Shown one piece after another: positions 23,623 to 31,447 of a stretch of 64,000 nucleotides of DNA (the first letter of the stretch is position 1; each line of letters begins with the position of its first letter). The DNA lies in assembly GCF_020166415.1 (NCBI RefSeq), contig NZ_JAIQXV010000007.1:115854-179853 (forward strand), in the 5' to 3' direction. The position numbers were made by a program, and so were the translations under genes. The stretch is from Deinococcus multiflagellatus. Lineage in GTDB: Bacteria; Deinococcota; Deinococci; Deinococcales; Deinococcaceae. Under the pieces are notes generated by a model that worked only from the letters and a program-made list of their open reading frames with translations, did not search any database and was not told where the DNA came from.

Positions 23623-24138
23623 TCGCGTGGGCGTCCAGCCCTTGCTGAACTCGGCCTTGCCCACCGTGCCCCGCTCTGTCATCCCGCCCCGGTCGTACAG
23701 GCGGGTGACTTCCTCGCGCTCCATGCCACACCGGACCATGACCTCTTCCACGGTCAGGCCCTCTTCATCCCTGAGGCGGCGCACGATAGCCGCCATGGGC
23801 AGCACGCCGTGCTCGCCCCGGGCGCGGTTGTGCCGGATGGTGCTGAGCATCTGGTCTCCGGTGGCGGGCGGCTCCAGACGCACCACGGGCACGTAGCCGT
23901 CTGTGAGGGCGTACAGGCGGGGGTCGCCGCTGCACGTCCAGCGGTGGAAGCCGTCCACGATCTCGCCGTCGGGGCGGGCCACGATGGGCTGGGTCCAGCC
24001 GTCTTCGAGAATGCTGACCTTCAGCAGCTCCAGTTCCGGCTTGGCGACGTGGTTGGGGTTGTAGCCGTTGGCGTGCAGGTCGTCGCGGTGGACCCACTCA
24101 ATGCGGCTCAGGGGCTGCGCGTCGCGGCCTCGCTTCAT
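23620..24138 (-). CDS. ParB/sulfiredoxin-fold protein, IbrB-like
   Basis: 172 residues, ATG with AGGAG upstream, overlapping the stop of the IbrA-like gene as ATGA. Residues about 10-75 show the ParB/Srx-type fold: IEWVHRDDLHANGYNPNHVAKPELELLKVSI, then WTQPIVARPDGEIVDGFHRW with the GxHR-type motif. Proteins of this kind that pair with a PP-loop protein are known as IbrB in E. coli; the pair was first described as regulators of immunoglobulin-binding proteins, and is common in phages. The biochemical role is unknown; nucleotide or nucleic-acid chemistry is plausible. Confidence 0.82.
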   Translation of the reverse strand: MKRGRDAQPLSRIEWVHRDDLHANGYNPNHVAKPELELLKVSILEDGWTQPIVARPDGEIVDGFHRWTCSGDPRLYALTDGYVPVVRLEPPATGDQMLSTIRHNRARGEHGVLPMAAIVRRLRDEEGLTVEEVMVRCGMEREEVTRLYDRGGMTERGTVGKAEFSKGWTPTR

Positions 24139-25484
24139 TCGGTCTCTCCTGTGAGGGCGCGGATCTCAGCCAGTTCCTGCAGGTAGGGCTGGAGGTCGGC
24201 GCGGTACTTGGCGGTGGCGGCCGCGAACTCGGCCTCGGTTTTGCGGCCGATGCGCGGTTGGCGGCGGCCCTTGAAGTTGCCGCGCACGGCCATCTTCACG
24301 AAGAACGCCCAGTCGTAACCCGTCAGGGGGTGGGCGACGGTGGGGGCGAGCATGTCTGCCGTTTTCCGGTAGTGCATCCGGAGGTGGGCTCTGATCGCCT
24401 TGCTGACCTGGACTTGTTCCTTGGGCGGGAAATTCGCCTGGACGAGGTCACGCAGCCACGCCTCGTACGTGATGCCCGGCGGTTTGTCCGGCACGTCCCC
24501 GAAGGCGTACAGCTCGGTGCGGCTGTACCGCTTGGCCGTCTGGGCGCCCGGCACGCGGGAGAGCATGCGGTCCCACAGGGCGGGCTCGCACTGGTGGTAC
24601 TGGTCGAGGCGCTGCATGGGCTCCTCGCCAAAGGGCGGCGCGAGGCGCTGCTTGCCCGGCGTGAAGCCGATCTGGTCCAGCAGGTCGTACACCCGGCAGT
24701 AATCCCAGCCCAGCAGCTTGGGCGCCAGCCACACGTCGTCCGTGCGCCAGTCGTAGATGGGATACGCCTTATAGACGTTGCCAGCGTGCTGCACGTTGTC
24801 CGCACCGCCATAGCCGCCCGAGTCCTTGATGATGTAGTTGTCTTCGACCCGGCGACTGACGGCTGCCCGGCGAATCAGGGACTCGTCGGCGCGGATGCCC
24901 AGCAGCTGCACGCAGTTGCCCAGGTGCGGCGGGAACAGCAGCCCCGACAGCTCCGGGATGCTGAGGCGCGCGGCCGGGTCCGCAGGGTCGTAGCCCGGCA
25001 GGCTGGTGATGGCCTCGGGCGGCAGGTCGCGCACCCACAGGTGGCGGTCCTCGGGCGCCCAGGGGTACCAGACAGGCGACTCGCTGGAACAGGCGTTGCG
25101 GTGCTTGACCGGGATGCACAGCCACTTCAGCAGCACGTCCGGGTCGGCGGCCACGCGGCGCACGTAGTCGATGTTCTCGGTGTAAATGCACTCCTCATCC
25201 CAGAACACGACTTCCAGCGGCGTGCGGCCGAGTTCGCGGGCCGCCTCCAGCGCCAGGTTCAGCACGATCGTCGAATCCTTGCCCCCCGAGAAGGACACAC
25301 TCACGTGGTCGAACAGCTCGAAGATGTGCCGGATCCGGGCGCGGGCCAGGGTCAGCACGTCCTCGTCTGTCTCGGCCGACTTCAGGCGGCTATTGGCGGG
25401 GTTGTACCGGAAGGGCTTGAGGCCCTCGGCGGGGGCCGCGATGCCCAGCGCCTCGCGCATGGCCTGCTGGCTCAGGGGGTCCAT
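24135..25484 (-). CDS. PP-loop (PAPS reductase-like) protein, IbrA-like
   Basis: 449 residues, ATG with GGGAGG upstream. The PP-loop SFSGGKDS lies near residue 65, which binds ATP and drives adenylation of a substrate; PIYDWRTDDVW near residue 240 is the conserved PAPS-reductase-family motif. The C-terminal ~180 residues match the extended form seen in IbrA/DUF3440-type proteins (ITYEAWLRDLV, YDWAFFVKMAVRGNFKGRR). True PAPS reductases are about 240 residues, so sulfate assimilation is unlikely. Coupled to the IbrB-like gene downstream and overlapping the amidotransferase gene end. Confidence 0.85.
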   Translation of the reverse strand: MDPLSQQAMREALGIAAPAEGLKPFRYNPANSRLKSAETDEDVLTLARARIRHIFELFDHVSVSFSGGKDSTIVLNLALEAARELGRTPLEVVFWDEECIYTENIDYVRRVAADPDVLLKWLCIPVKHRNACSSESPVWYPWAPEDRHLWVRDLPPEAITSLPGYDPADPAARLSIPELSGLLFPPHLGNCVQLLGIRADESLIRRAAVSRRVEDNYIIKDSGGYGGADNVQHAGNVYKAYPIYDWRTDDVWLAPKLLGWDYCRVYDLLDQIGFTPGKQRLAPPFGEEPMQRLDQYHQCEPALWDRMLSRVPGAQTAKRYSRTELYAFGDVPDKPPGITYEAWLRDLVQANFPPKEQVQVSKAIRAHLRMHYRKTADMLAPTVAHPLTGYDWAFFVKMAVRGNFKGRRQPRIGRKTEAEFAAATAKYRADLQPYLQELAEIRALTGETE

Positions 25485-26134
25485 GCGGGGCCTCCCTGGT
25501 TGCGGCGCAGGTCCGCCGTGGTGGCCAGCGCGTGCGAGGCCTCGCCCTGGGGTCCGAAGTGCCAGACCGTGGCGTCGGGCAGAGGTTCACTGCCCGCAAA
25601 GGGCAGGCTGCACAGGTACGTGCCTTCGGGGGCGCGCCGGACGTGCAGCGGGTGGCCACGCCGGGCAGAGGTGAGCGTGTCACCCTCCAGGGCCAGCAGC
25701 GCGAGCGGCAGCCCTGGGGTCAGCGCCTCGAGTACTGCTGCTTGTCCGGCCAGCGTGCCGGCCTGGGCGAGCAGCTGCGCGAGGACCTCGCTGTCACTGC
25801 CGGTGGCCAACGTCAGGCCGTGCGCGGCGGCCAGCAGCTCGTGGCCGGGCACGGTGCCGTTATGGGCCAGGAACAGGCGGCCTGCCTGCAGGGGCTGGGC
25901 GGCTGCGAGGTCCTGGTAGTGGCCAGCGGTGGCCATGCGCGCGTGCCCGATGACGCTGCCGGTCACGCCGGCCACCCCCTCGGGCCGCAGGGCGCCCAGT
26001 GCGACGTGGCGCACGCCCTGGTTCGCGTGCCCGTGGGCGTGGGGGCCCCGGGTGCCAGCCAGCCCGGCCAGGGCGCGCAGCAGGTCCGCCTGCGGCGGGC
26101 GGCCGCGGCTGTGGAAGCCATAGAGGCCGCACAT
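25472..26134 (-). CDS. Class-II glutamine amidotransferase domain protein
   Basis: 220 residues from ATG at 26134, giving MCGLYGF so that Cys2 is the N-terminal nucleophile after Met removal; this selects the start over longer frames. The Ntn-hydrolase motifs follow: GHARMAT (about residue 67), LAHNGTVPGHELL (about 90-103) and TGSDSEVLAQLL (about 112-123). The protein releases ammonia from glutamine. Length is that of a free-standing amidotransferase domain with no fused synthetase. Its ATG overlaps the stop of the upstream PP-loop gene by one base, suggesting that the two act together like a split asparagine-synthetase or Gat-QueC pair. Confidence 0.85.
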   Translation of the reverse strand: MCGLYGFHSRGRPPQADLLRALAGLAGTRGPHAHGHANQGVRHVALGALRPEGVAGVTGSVIGHARMATAGHYQDLAAAQPLQAGRLFLAHNGTVPGHELLAAAHGLTLATGSDSEVLAQLLAQAGTLAGQAAVLEALTPGLPLALLALEGDTLTSARRGHPLHVRRAPEGTYLCSLPFAGSEPLPDATVWHFGPQGEASHALATTADLRRNQGGPAWTP

Positions 26135-26925
26135 CAGGCCACCCCCCGGCGCTGGAGGTACGCCTGGGCCTGGGGCAGCACCCGGGCGGCCTCGTGCACG
26201 ATGGCCGGGTCGATCTGCCAGGTTTCGTCCCAGCCCTGTTCCGGCGAGGACGTGTACAGGCGCTGCGCCCAGTTGCCGGTGCCCACCTGCCAGCCACGCG
26301 GGTACCCGTAAATGGGCGGCAGGCTGTAGCCTTCGCGTTTCAGGAGCGCGAGGACTGCTTCGTGCGGCCAGTCGCGGATGGGGCTGTAGCGCGTGACGCC
26401 CTCGCGGTTGGTGTACACGCCGCCCGGGCCGCAGTGGTTCCCCTCCGCGTGCCGGCGGCCGAGCACCAGGACGTCGAGGCGGTGCTGCCCGAAGTACCGC
26501 TTCTGGGCCGTGTGCTGCACCAGTCGGAACCAGCGGGCGTTGTCCTGCGGCGTCTGCGGGAACAGCAGGCGCGGCTGGCCGCGCAGCCACGCGAGGTCCT
26601 GCCCCGTGTTGATCACCTGCAGGAGGGGCGGCATGTGGTCGGTGACCCAGGCCAGGAACTCCGGGTACTCCAAGTTGGTCATGGCAAACACGCAGGCCTG
26701 CACGCCGAGCTGCGCGCACAGCCACTCGATCACGAGGCTGTCTTTGCCCCCAGACCACGCGAAGGCGGCGCGCTTCCCGTGCAGCTGCACCGTCATTTCC
26801 TCCAGCGTGCGGGCCACCAGGGCGTCCAGGCGCGGGGCAGGAAACACCTGCTCGACGTTCGCCCAGGCATCGTGCCAGGCCTGCTGCCCCGAGATCTGCT
26901 TGCGGGGAATCAGGGCGGCCGTCAT
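26134..26925 (-). CDS. Second PP-loop (PAPS reductase-family) protein
   Basis: 263 residues. The PP-loop AFAWSGGKDSLVIEW is near residue 57; VLVLGRRHAEGNHCG and the motif TRYSPIRDWPHEAVLALL (about residues 175-195) are typical of the family. It differs from the IbrA-like protein in lacking the long C-terminal extension. ATGA overlap with the cupin-like gene upstream and one-base overlap with the amidotransferase downstream. Likely activates a carbonyl or sulfur substrate with ATP; substrate unknown. Confidence 0.85.
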   Translation of the reverse strand: MTAALIPRKQISGQQAWHDAWANVEQVFPAPRLDALVARTLEEMTVQLHGKRAAFAWSGGKDSLVIEWLCAQLGVQACVFAMTNLEYPEFLAWVTDHMPPLLQVINTGQDLAWLRGQPRLLFPQTPQDNARWFRLVQHTAQKRYFGQHRLDVLVLGRRHAEGNHCGPGGVYTNREGVTRYSPIRDWPHEAVLALLKREGYSLPPIYGYPRGWQVGTGNWAQRLYTSSPEQGWDETWQIDPAIVHEAARVLPQAQAYLQRRGVA

Positions 26926-27653
26926 GCGTCCCCCGTGCAGCTGGCCACGTCGGGCCGGTCCTCGGTCAGGAAGATGGTCTGGGCCATCATCCGGAAGCCG
27001 CTCATGCGCTCGCGGAACACCTCGATGCTCTCCTCAGGGTGAACGCTGTCAATGACGGCATGAGGCCCAATCGCGTTGAACTGGTGGCTGACCCCGCGCG
27101 GAATCTGCATGTCCACGAAGCTGTTCTCCGGCACCACGAGGTTGTACCGGGTGCGCTGCACGCCCTCTGGCAGATCTGGCAGGGCGTCGGTGAACTGCTC
27201 GGGCGCGAAGGGCGTGACGCCCGGCACGTCGGTCACCACGAAGGGGGAGAGACTGCCCACGCGGATGGTGGTGCCCGGGCCGGTCATCATGCGCACGAAC
27301 CTGAGCCCCGTGTGCAGATGCATCCGACTGCAGATCCCGCGCTCGGTCACGTCATAGAAGTCCATCAGGTACCGGCTGGAGAAGTAGCCGTCAAAGGGCT
27401 TTTCCAGCATGTACACGTCGCCCTCTTCGAAGGTCTGGGCGCGCGTGATGCCGTCCTCGTCGGGCGCCAGGGCCACGGGCGCCACGTGGGCGGCGCGCAC
27501 GAGGCCTGCAAGCGCTTCAACGATGGGCAGGGCCAGTTCGGGCGGCAGCTGGAGCACGGGCGTCACCACGTTGCGGGCCGGATCCTGGAAGGTGGCCACG
27601 TCGTGGATTTCGTTCTCGTCGTCCGCGTGGTGCTTCAGGCGCTCGCCGGTCAT
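26922..27653 (-). CDS. Cupin-like protein in the PP-loop cassette
   Basis: 243 residues. The C-terminal half looks like a double-stranded beta-helix: SRMHLHTGLRFVRMMTGPG offers HxH metal ligands, and VPENSFVDMQIPRGVSHQFNA offers the second cupin motif with a further His. The N-terminal 80 residues are helical. Coupled by ATGA overlaps to a ParB-fold gene upstream and a PP-loop gene downstream. It could be a metal-dependent enzyme acting on the same substrate, or a sensor; no specific family is recognised. Confidence 0.7.
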   Translation of the reverse strand: MTGERLKHHADDENEIHDVATFQDPARNVVTPVLQLPPELALPIVEALAGLVRAAHVAPVALAPDEDGITRAQTFEEGDVYMLEKPFDGYFSSRYLMDFYDVTERGICSRMHLHTGLRFVRMMTGPGTTIRVGSLSPFVVTDVPGVTPFAPEQFTDALPDLPEGVQRTRYNLVVPENSFVDMQIPRGVSHQFNAIGPHAVIDSVHPEESIEVFRERMSGFRMMAQTIFLTEDRPDVASCTGDA

Positions 27654-28495
27654 GCGCCCACCCCGTGCTGCTGGGCATACGCGCGGATGATCGCCATGAA
27701 GGCCGCCGGGCTGGTCTCGGCGCCGAAGTGGCCTTTGGCGTGCTTGATGGCGGCCGTGACCTCCGCGCGCTCGCTGACCGGCAACACGAACGCCAGCTGC
27801 ACGTACTCCTCGGCGCCCTGGGCGGGCGGGGACGTGATGCTGGGCGCAGCGGGGGCCGGCGGGGCTTCGGGGGCCACCACGGCACCGGGCGCTGCTGGAG
27901 CGGCGGGCGTGGCCACCGTGTCGGCAGCCGGTGGGGGCGCAGCAGGCGGCGCGCTGGGCGTGATCAGGTCGTTCAGGAACTCGCTGGGCGGCGGGGGTGG
28001 CAACTGGACACTCGCGGCGGCGGCGGTCTGTTCCTGCAGGAAACCGTCCAAATCAAACCCGGCCACTGAGCGCAGGGCGTCGTCCAGGCTGCCCAGCATC
28101 CCGGCCAGCAGCTCGTCATTCCAGCCGCCCAGCTCGCCAGTGCGGTTGTGGGCGATCAGGTAGGCGCTGGCCTCGTCCCGATCGGCAAACGAGCCGCCGC
28201 GCGTGACGGGCACCAGCCACATGCCGTCCTCGCGCACCTGCACGAATTGCGGCGCGGGCTGCCCGGCCGCGTGCGCTCGCTCCAGCACGCTGAGGCGGCC
28301 GTGGCCGGCGATCAGGCGCCCGCTGGCCTCGTCGATCGCCAGGGGGTCGCGGAACCCGAAGCGGCTGATGCTGGCGGCAATGGCGCCCTCGGCGTGCTCC
28401 TTCGGGTTGCCGGGCCAGCGGGCCAGCTGATCCAGGGGCAGGTACTCAATCCGCAGGGTCGGTGCGGCGTCGGGGCTCTGGGTTTTCCTGGGCAT
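27650..28495 (-). CDS. ParB-fold protein, first gene of the PP-loop cassette
   Basis: 281 residues from ATG at 28495 with a modest GGAG site; an earlier start would extend into non-coding-looking sequence. Residues about 15-90 carry the ParB N-terminal fold: IEYLPLDQLARWPGNPKEHAEGAIAASI, RDPLAIDEASGRLIAGHGRL with the GxGR-type motif. Then a helical region, a Pro-Ala-rich linker of about 75 residues, and a C-terminal alpha/beta domain (EYVQLAFVLPVSERAEVTAAIKHAKG). Such proteins are common in phages next to PP-loop or methylase genes. Confidence 0.82.
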   Translation of the reverse strand: MPRKTQSPDAAPTLRIEYLPLDQLARWPGNPKEHAEGAIAASISRFGFRDPLAIDEASGRLIAGHGRLSVLERAHAAGQPAPQFVQVREDGMWLVPVTRGGSFADRDEASAYLIAHNRTGELGGWNDELLAGMLGSLDDALRSVAGFDLDGFLQEQTAAAASVQLPPPPPSEFLNDLITPSAPPAAPPPAADTVATPAAPAAPGAVVAPEAPPAPAAPSITSPPAQGAEEYVQLAFVLPVSERAEVTAAIKHAKGHFGAETSPAAFMAIIRAYAQQHGVGA

Positions 28496-28718
28496 TGGGG
28501 CTCCAACCCGACTGCCTGCCCCACGTCGTCGGGGGCAGGCTCCCATCGGGGCGACGCACAAAGATTTGCCTTCTGGCAGCGGCGTCTTGAGGTGATCACG
28601 GGGCCGGTGATTCCGACTGCCCGGTGGCGCGCCTCCCCAGGTCCTGCCCCTGGTGGTCACCGCTCTCGCCTGAGCCCTGGCGGGCAACGGCGGCAGCTAG
28701 CCTCTCGGCTGGCGCATG

Positions 28719-28740
28719 AAAAAGCCCCGCCGAAGCGGGG
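28719..28740 (-). terminator. Rho-independent terminator
   Basis: Minus-strand 6-bp stem CCCCGC/GCGGGG with TTCG loop followed by CTTTTT. It follows the intergenic region and would end transcripts entering from the early operon before the PP-loop cassette. Confidence 0.8.
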
Positions 28741-28858
28741 GTAGGTTGAACCGCCTTCACTCGGGCGGGTGGTACTGAGAGCCCTTACGGCTCAGAACGC
28801 GAAGTCGTTCCCATGGGCCATTCGGAACCTCCGGGCGTTGAATTGCTACACACATGAC

Positions 28859-28885
28859 AAAGCCCCGCGCTGGGCGGGGGTTTTT
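28859..28885. terminator. Bidirectional terminator after the early operon
   Basis: 6-bp stem CCCCGC/GCGGGG with a 5-nt loop; a T5 run follows on the plus strand, and a weaker CTTTG follows on the minus strand, 20 nt after the stop of gene 28907-30337. Confidence 0.65.
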
Positions 28886-28906
28886 CGTAGATACATGTTG
28901 TGCAGC

Positions 28907-30337
28907 TTAGTCGGAATTAGGCGATTTCTGCCCGGATTTGTCAAGCCCCCCTGTTTTTGGAAGGTTTTGAGGCGGTGCGTGGTAGCCCGGGAGGGGGTGG
29001 TGCTCGGGGATTTCGCTGCGCAGCACGTCCTTGGCGCGTTCGGGCATCATCAGCGCCCGGCGGATGCACTCGAAGGCCCGCAGGATGTTCGGATACGCGG
29101 CCACCGACTCGCGCAGCTTCAGGCGGTCGTCGTCCTCGCGGTAGATCAGGTGCTCGTCGTCGTCCTGGCGCCGCCCCTGCTTGCGGCCGCCGGCGCGCTC
29201 GCTGAGGTCTTCCATCCAGCGGCACAGGCTCTGCCACGCCTGCGGCCCGGCGCGCGTGGCGGTCAGGCTTTCTAACTCGGCGGCGTTGGCCACCACGAGG
29301 CTGTGGCCGTCCTCGGCGTACACGATGGTCAGCCGCGCGTAGAACTGGGTCATGCTGCCGTCGTCGTGCGCTTCACGGACGGACAGCACGTCGCCATGAA
29401 AGTACCGCCCCGTGTGGTGCTTGCGCCGCGCGCGCTCCAGCTCCGTGTTGGCCGCGACGTGCTCCGCCAGCCGCTCACGCACCTGCAGGGCCAGGGTCAG
29501 GGCATGATCGCTCTTGCCGGCAATCAGCATCTGGCAGGCTTCGAGCGCGAGGGGGTACGCCTCGGCGAGGCTGTCATGCAACTGCCCGTACAGGACGTTG
29601 CCTTTGCCCTTTCCACTGTCCTTGACGGGCACGAGGCCGCTGTCCGCCTGGGCGCTGCGAATGAAGGCGCTCAGCACGCCGTCAATGCGGGCCTGCTCGC
29701 GCTCACCGTCCGTCAGGTCGCGCAGCTCGGCGTCGCTGAGGAAGTACCGCCGGTGAATGCACTTGGCGATGTTGTTGATCATCGCCCGGCGTTCCTGGTT
29801 CAGGGTCAGCGTGGCCAGCTCGTCGGTCGGCACGGGCAGGTGGGTGGCCGGGGGCGGCCCCTTGCCCCCACGCCCAGCCTGCTTCGCGGCGGCGGCGGCC
29901 AGCTCTGCTCGGGCGGCCTCCAACAGTGTGGCCGTGAGGTCCTGGGCCAGGAGCTTGCGCTGCGGCCTGGGGACGACCATGCCGACGATCTGGCGGGCGC
30001 GGTCCTCGGCCCGCTGCCGGGCGGCCTCGCCCTCCAGGGCCACCAGCTCCAGCAGCCGCTTCCAGATGGGCAGGCGCCGGGCCTCCTGCACGAACGGGGC
30101 CGGATCCGTGCGCGGGGCCACGAGGCTGACCAGCGGCAGGCGCACGGTCCGCTGCTGCCCGTCCTTGAACTCCAGGCGCACCGTGGCCGTGGTCACGTCG
30201 CGGCGGGGTCCGCGCACGACCGTGCAGCGCTCGCCCGCGTGAGGCACGTCCATGCGGCGGGGCAGGTACCACACCTGATCACCGGGCTTCAGGGCCAGCA
30301 GGGAAGGGGCGTGCCCGGCGGGCTTCGGGCCGCTCAC
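28907..30337 (-). CDS. Hypothetical early protein, 476 aa
   Basis: GTG start at 30337 overlaps the preceding stop as GTGA; longer frames upstream would run through the neighbouring gene in another frame. The N-terminus holds a small beta-barrel-like segment (LKPGDQVWYLPRRMD ... VRLEFKDGQQRTVRLPLVSL) resembling KOW/SH3-type modules. A long helical body follows, with basic and acidic tracts (GGRKQGRRQDDDEHLIYREDDD). No catalytic motif recognised. Last gene of the early operon, before a terminator. Confidence 0.72.
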   Translation of the reverse strand: MSGPKPAGHAPSLLALKPGDQVWYLPRRMDVPHAGERCTVVRGPRRDVTTATVRLEFKDGQQRTVRLPLVSLVAPRTDPAPFVQEARRLPIWKRLLELVALEGEAARQRAEDRARQIVGMVVPRPQRKLLAQDLTATLLEAARAELAAAAAKQAGRGGKGPPPATHLPVPTDELATLTLNQERRAMINNIAKCIHRRYFLSDAELRDLTDGEREQARIDGVLSAFIRSAQADSGLVPVKDSGKGKGNVLYGQLHDSLAEAYPLALEACQMLIAGKSDHALTLALQVRERLAEHVAANTELERARRKHHTGRYFHGDVLSVREAHDDGSMTQFYARLTIVYAEDGHSLVVANAAELESLTATRAGPQAWQSLCRWMEDLSERAGGRKQGRRQDDDEHLIYREDDDRLKLRESVAAYPNILRAFECIRRALMMPERAKDVLRSEIPEHHPLPGYHAPPQNLPKTGGLDKSGQKSPNSD

Positions 30338-30942
30338 TGGCGCTCCCGGGGGGCGCGGCGGGGGGCCGGCGCCTGCGTGTGCCGCTGGTGCTCCTGCAGG
30401 GCCAGCGTGCCGAGTTCGGTGCGCGTGTAGCCGCCCGGCGCGGGGGCGACGTGGCCGCGCCGGGCCAGCAGCTCCAGGAACTCGCCGTGGGCGCGGCTGG
30501 GCGTGGCGGTGGCGGCCAGCATCTCGGCCCCCACCAGCGCGGCTTGCAAGGACCGGACCGCAGTGTCGTCGAACCCAGCCAGCAGGCGGTGAATCAGGAG
30601 CTCGCGCAGTGGGGGGCCACGCCGGGGGGCCAGCGCTGGGCCGTACTTCGCCTCGTAGGTTTTCAGGGCCACCTCGCCAAAGCCGGTCAGGACGTGCCCG
30701 GGGCCATCCGGCCCCCAGGACACCCATTGAATCCGCCGCTGATCGGCCAGCAGTCGCAGCAGCGCGCGGTGCTCCTCCTGAATGGGTTCGCGCGGGTCCC
30801 CCGAGTGGAAACGGGCGGCTACCAGCGCGGGCAGGGTCTGCAGGGGGATGCCACTGAACACAGCCAGCAGGCGGTAGAGGTCGGGTTTTTCGTCTTTTTG
30901 CAGCATGGGAACGGCCTCCTGGCGTGCGCGGTGGTTGGTCAT
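30334..30942 (-). CDS. Hypothetical early protein, possible winged helix
   Basis: About 202 residues from ATG at 30942; a second ATG at 30906 (MLQKDEKPD) has an AGGAGG site at better spacing and may be the true start. Mostly helical, with LRELLIHRLLAGFDDTAVRSLQAALVGAEML and a C-terminal part (EFLELLARRGHVAPAPGGYTRTELGTLAL) that looks like a winged-helix unit. Function unknown. It follows the rightward gene 30979-31446, so its transcription passes antisense through that gene. Confidence 0.7.
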   Translation of the reverse strand: MTNHRARQEAVPMLQKDEKPDLYRLLAVFSGIPLQTLPALVAARFHSGDPREPIQEEHRALLRLLADQRRIQWVSWGPDGPGHVLTGFGEVALKTYEAKYGPALAPRRGPPLRELLIHRLLAGFDDTAVRSLQAALVGAEMLAATATPSRAHGEFLELLARRGHVAPAPGGYTRTELGTLALQEHQRHTQAPAPRRAPRERQ

Positions 30943-30967
30943 TTGCGGGCGGCCTCCTGGGGCGCGA

Positions 30968-30973
30968 TACCTT
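30968..30973 (+). promoter_or_regulatory. -10 box TACCTT, leaderless promoter
   Basis: TACCTT (TANNNT) ends 5 nt before the ATG at 30979, and no ribosome site is present. Confidence 0.5.
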
Positions 30974-30978
30974 CAGGC

Positions 30979-31446
30979 ATGGGTGAATCTGGCGAGCAGG
31001 GACGGGACGTGGCCCAGCAGGTGATGGAAGTGTTCGGCCCGTGCGCCGTGCTGCGGTCATATCGGGATGCGGATGTGCGGCGGGAACCCACGGCATCCCT
31101 GGACGTGCGCCTGCTGAACCTGGGTCCTGGCTTCTTGTGGATCGAATCGGCCATGGCGACTTGGGCTGTGGGTGGGCAGCAGGAGCACTCGTACCTGCCC
31201 CTGGCGGAGCGGATTGAGCCGGGTGCGGGATTGGTCGTCATGACGCCCGGCACCGTTGAGGGTGTGCTCAAAGCTGGGGGGCGTGCGGTCCAGATGGGCC
31301 GCACACAGGCGGTCCCAGCTACCCGGATGACGTACCGCGTGGCCGTGCCGGGGCAGGTGCTGGAGATCAAGCTGCTCTTTAAGCCCCTGGCAGGCTTATC
31401 CGGTGCATTTGGTGTCTTGATTGATCCTGGAGATTTGCCGTGGTGA
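30979..31446 (+). CDS. Rightward gene inside the early operon (moron candidate)
   Basis: 155 residues, opposite to all neighbours. The protein reads as a soluble beta-rich fold (LDVRLLNLGPGFLWIE, MTYRVAVPGQVLEIKLLFKPL) with no signal peptide. The opposite frame over the same bases is Ser/Arg/Pro-rich and not protein-like, so the rightward reading is preferred. Leaderless promoter signal upstream; the stop converges with the end of the VRR-NUC gene. Function unknown; independent expression in the lysogen is inferred. Confidence 0.68.
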   Translation: MGESGEQGRDVAQQVMEVFGPCAVLRSYRDADVRREPTASLDVRLLNLGPGFLWIESAMATWAVGGQQEHSYLPLAERIEPGAGLVVMTPGTVEGVLKAGGRAVQMGRTQAVPATRMTYRVAVPGQVLEIKLLFKPLAGLSGAFGVLIDPGDLPW

Positions 31447-31447
31447 T

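Larger units (their letters stand above)
28496..28906. other. Intergenic region with two terminators and a possible structured RNA
   Basis: A 411-bp stretch without a credible gene, separating the early operon from the PP-loop cassette. It holds two strong terminator hairpins (separate entries) and, between them, several local stem-loops on the minus strand, such as GAGCC/GGCTC around 28775-28795. Promoter elements for the downstream cassette should lie between 28496 and 28718, but no clear -35/-10 pair is visible. Confidence 0.5.

Noticed and set aside
24135..25484. Sulfate-assimilation PAPS reductase
   Set aside because: The protein is nearly twice as long as true CysH and is coupled to an IbrB-like gene in a prophage.
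23620..28495. Dnd or Ssp phosphorothioation system
   Set aside because: There is a PP-loop protein and ParB-fold proteins, but no cysteine desulfurase, DndD/DndE, SspB or SspE-like gene beside them.
23620..28495. 7-deazaguanine (archaeosine-type) DNA modification pathway
   Set aside because: GATase plus PP-loop resembles Gat-QueC, but no DpdA, QueD, QueE, FolE or transglycosylase is present in the window; kept only as an analogy.
28740..28850. Possible phage tRNA
   Set aside because: GGTTCAA is present, but acceptor, D and T stems cannot be formed together.
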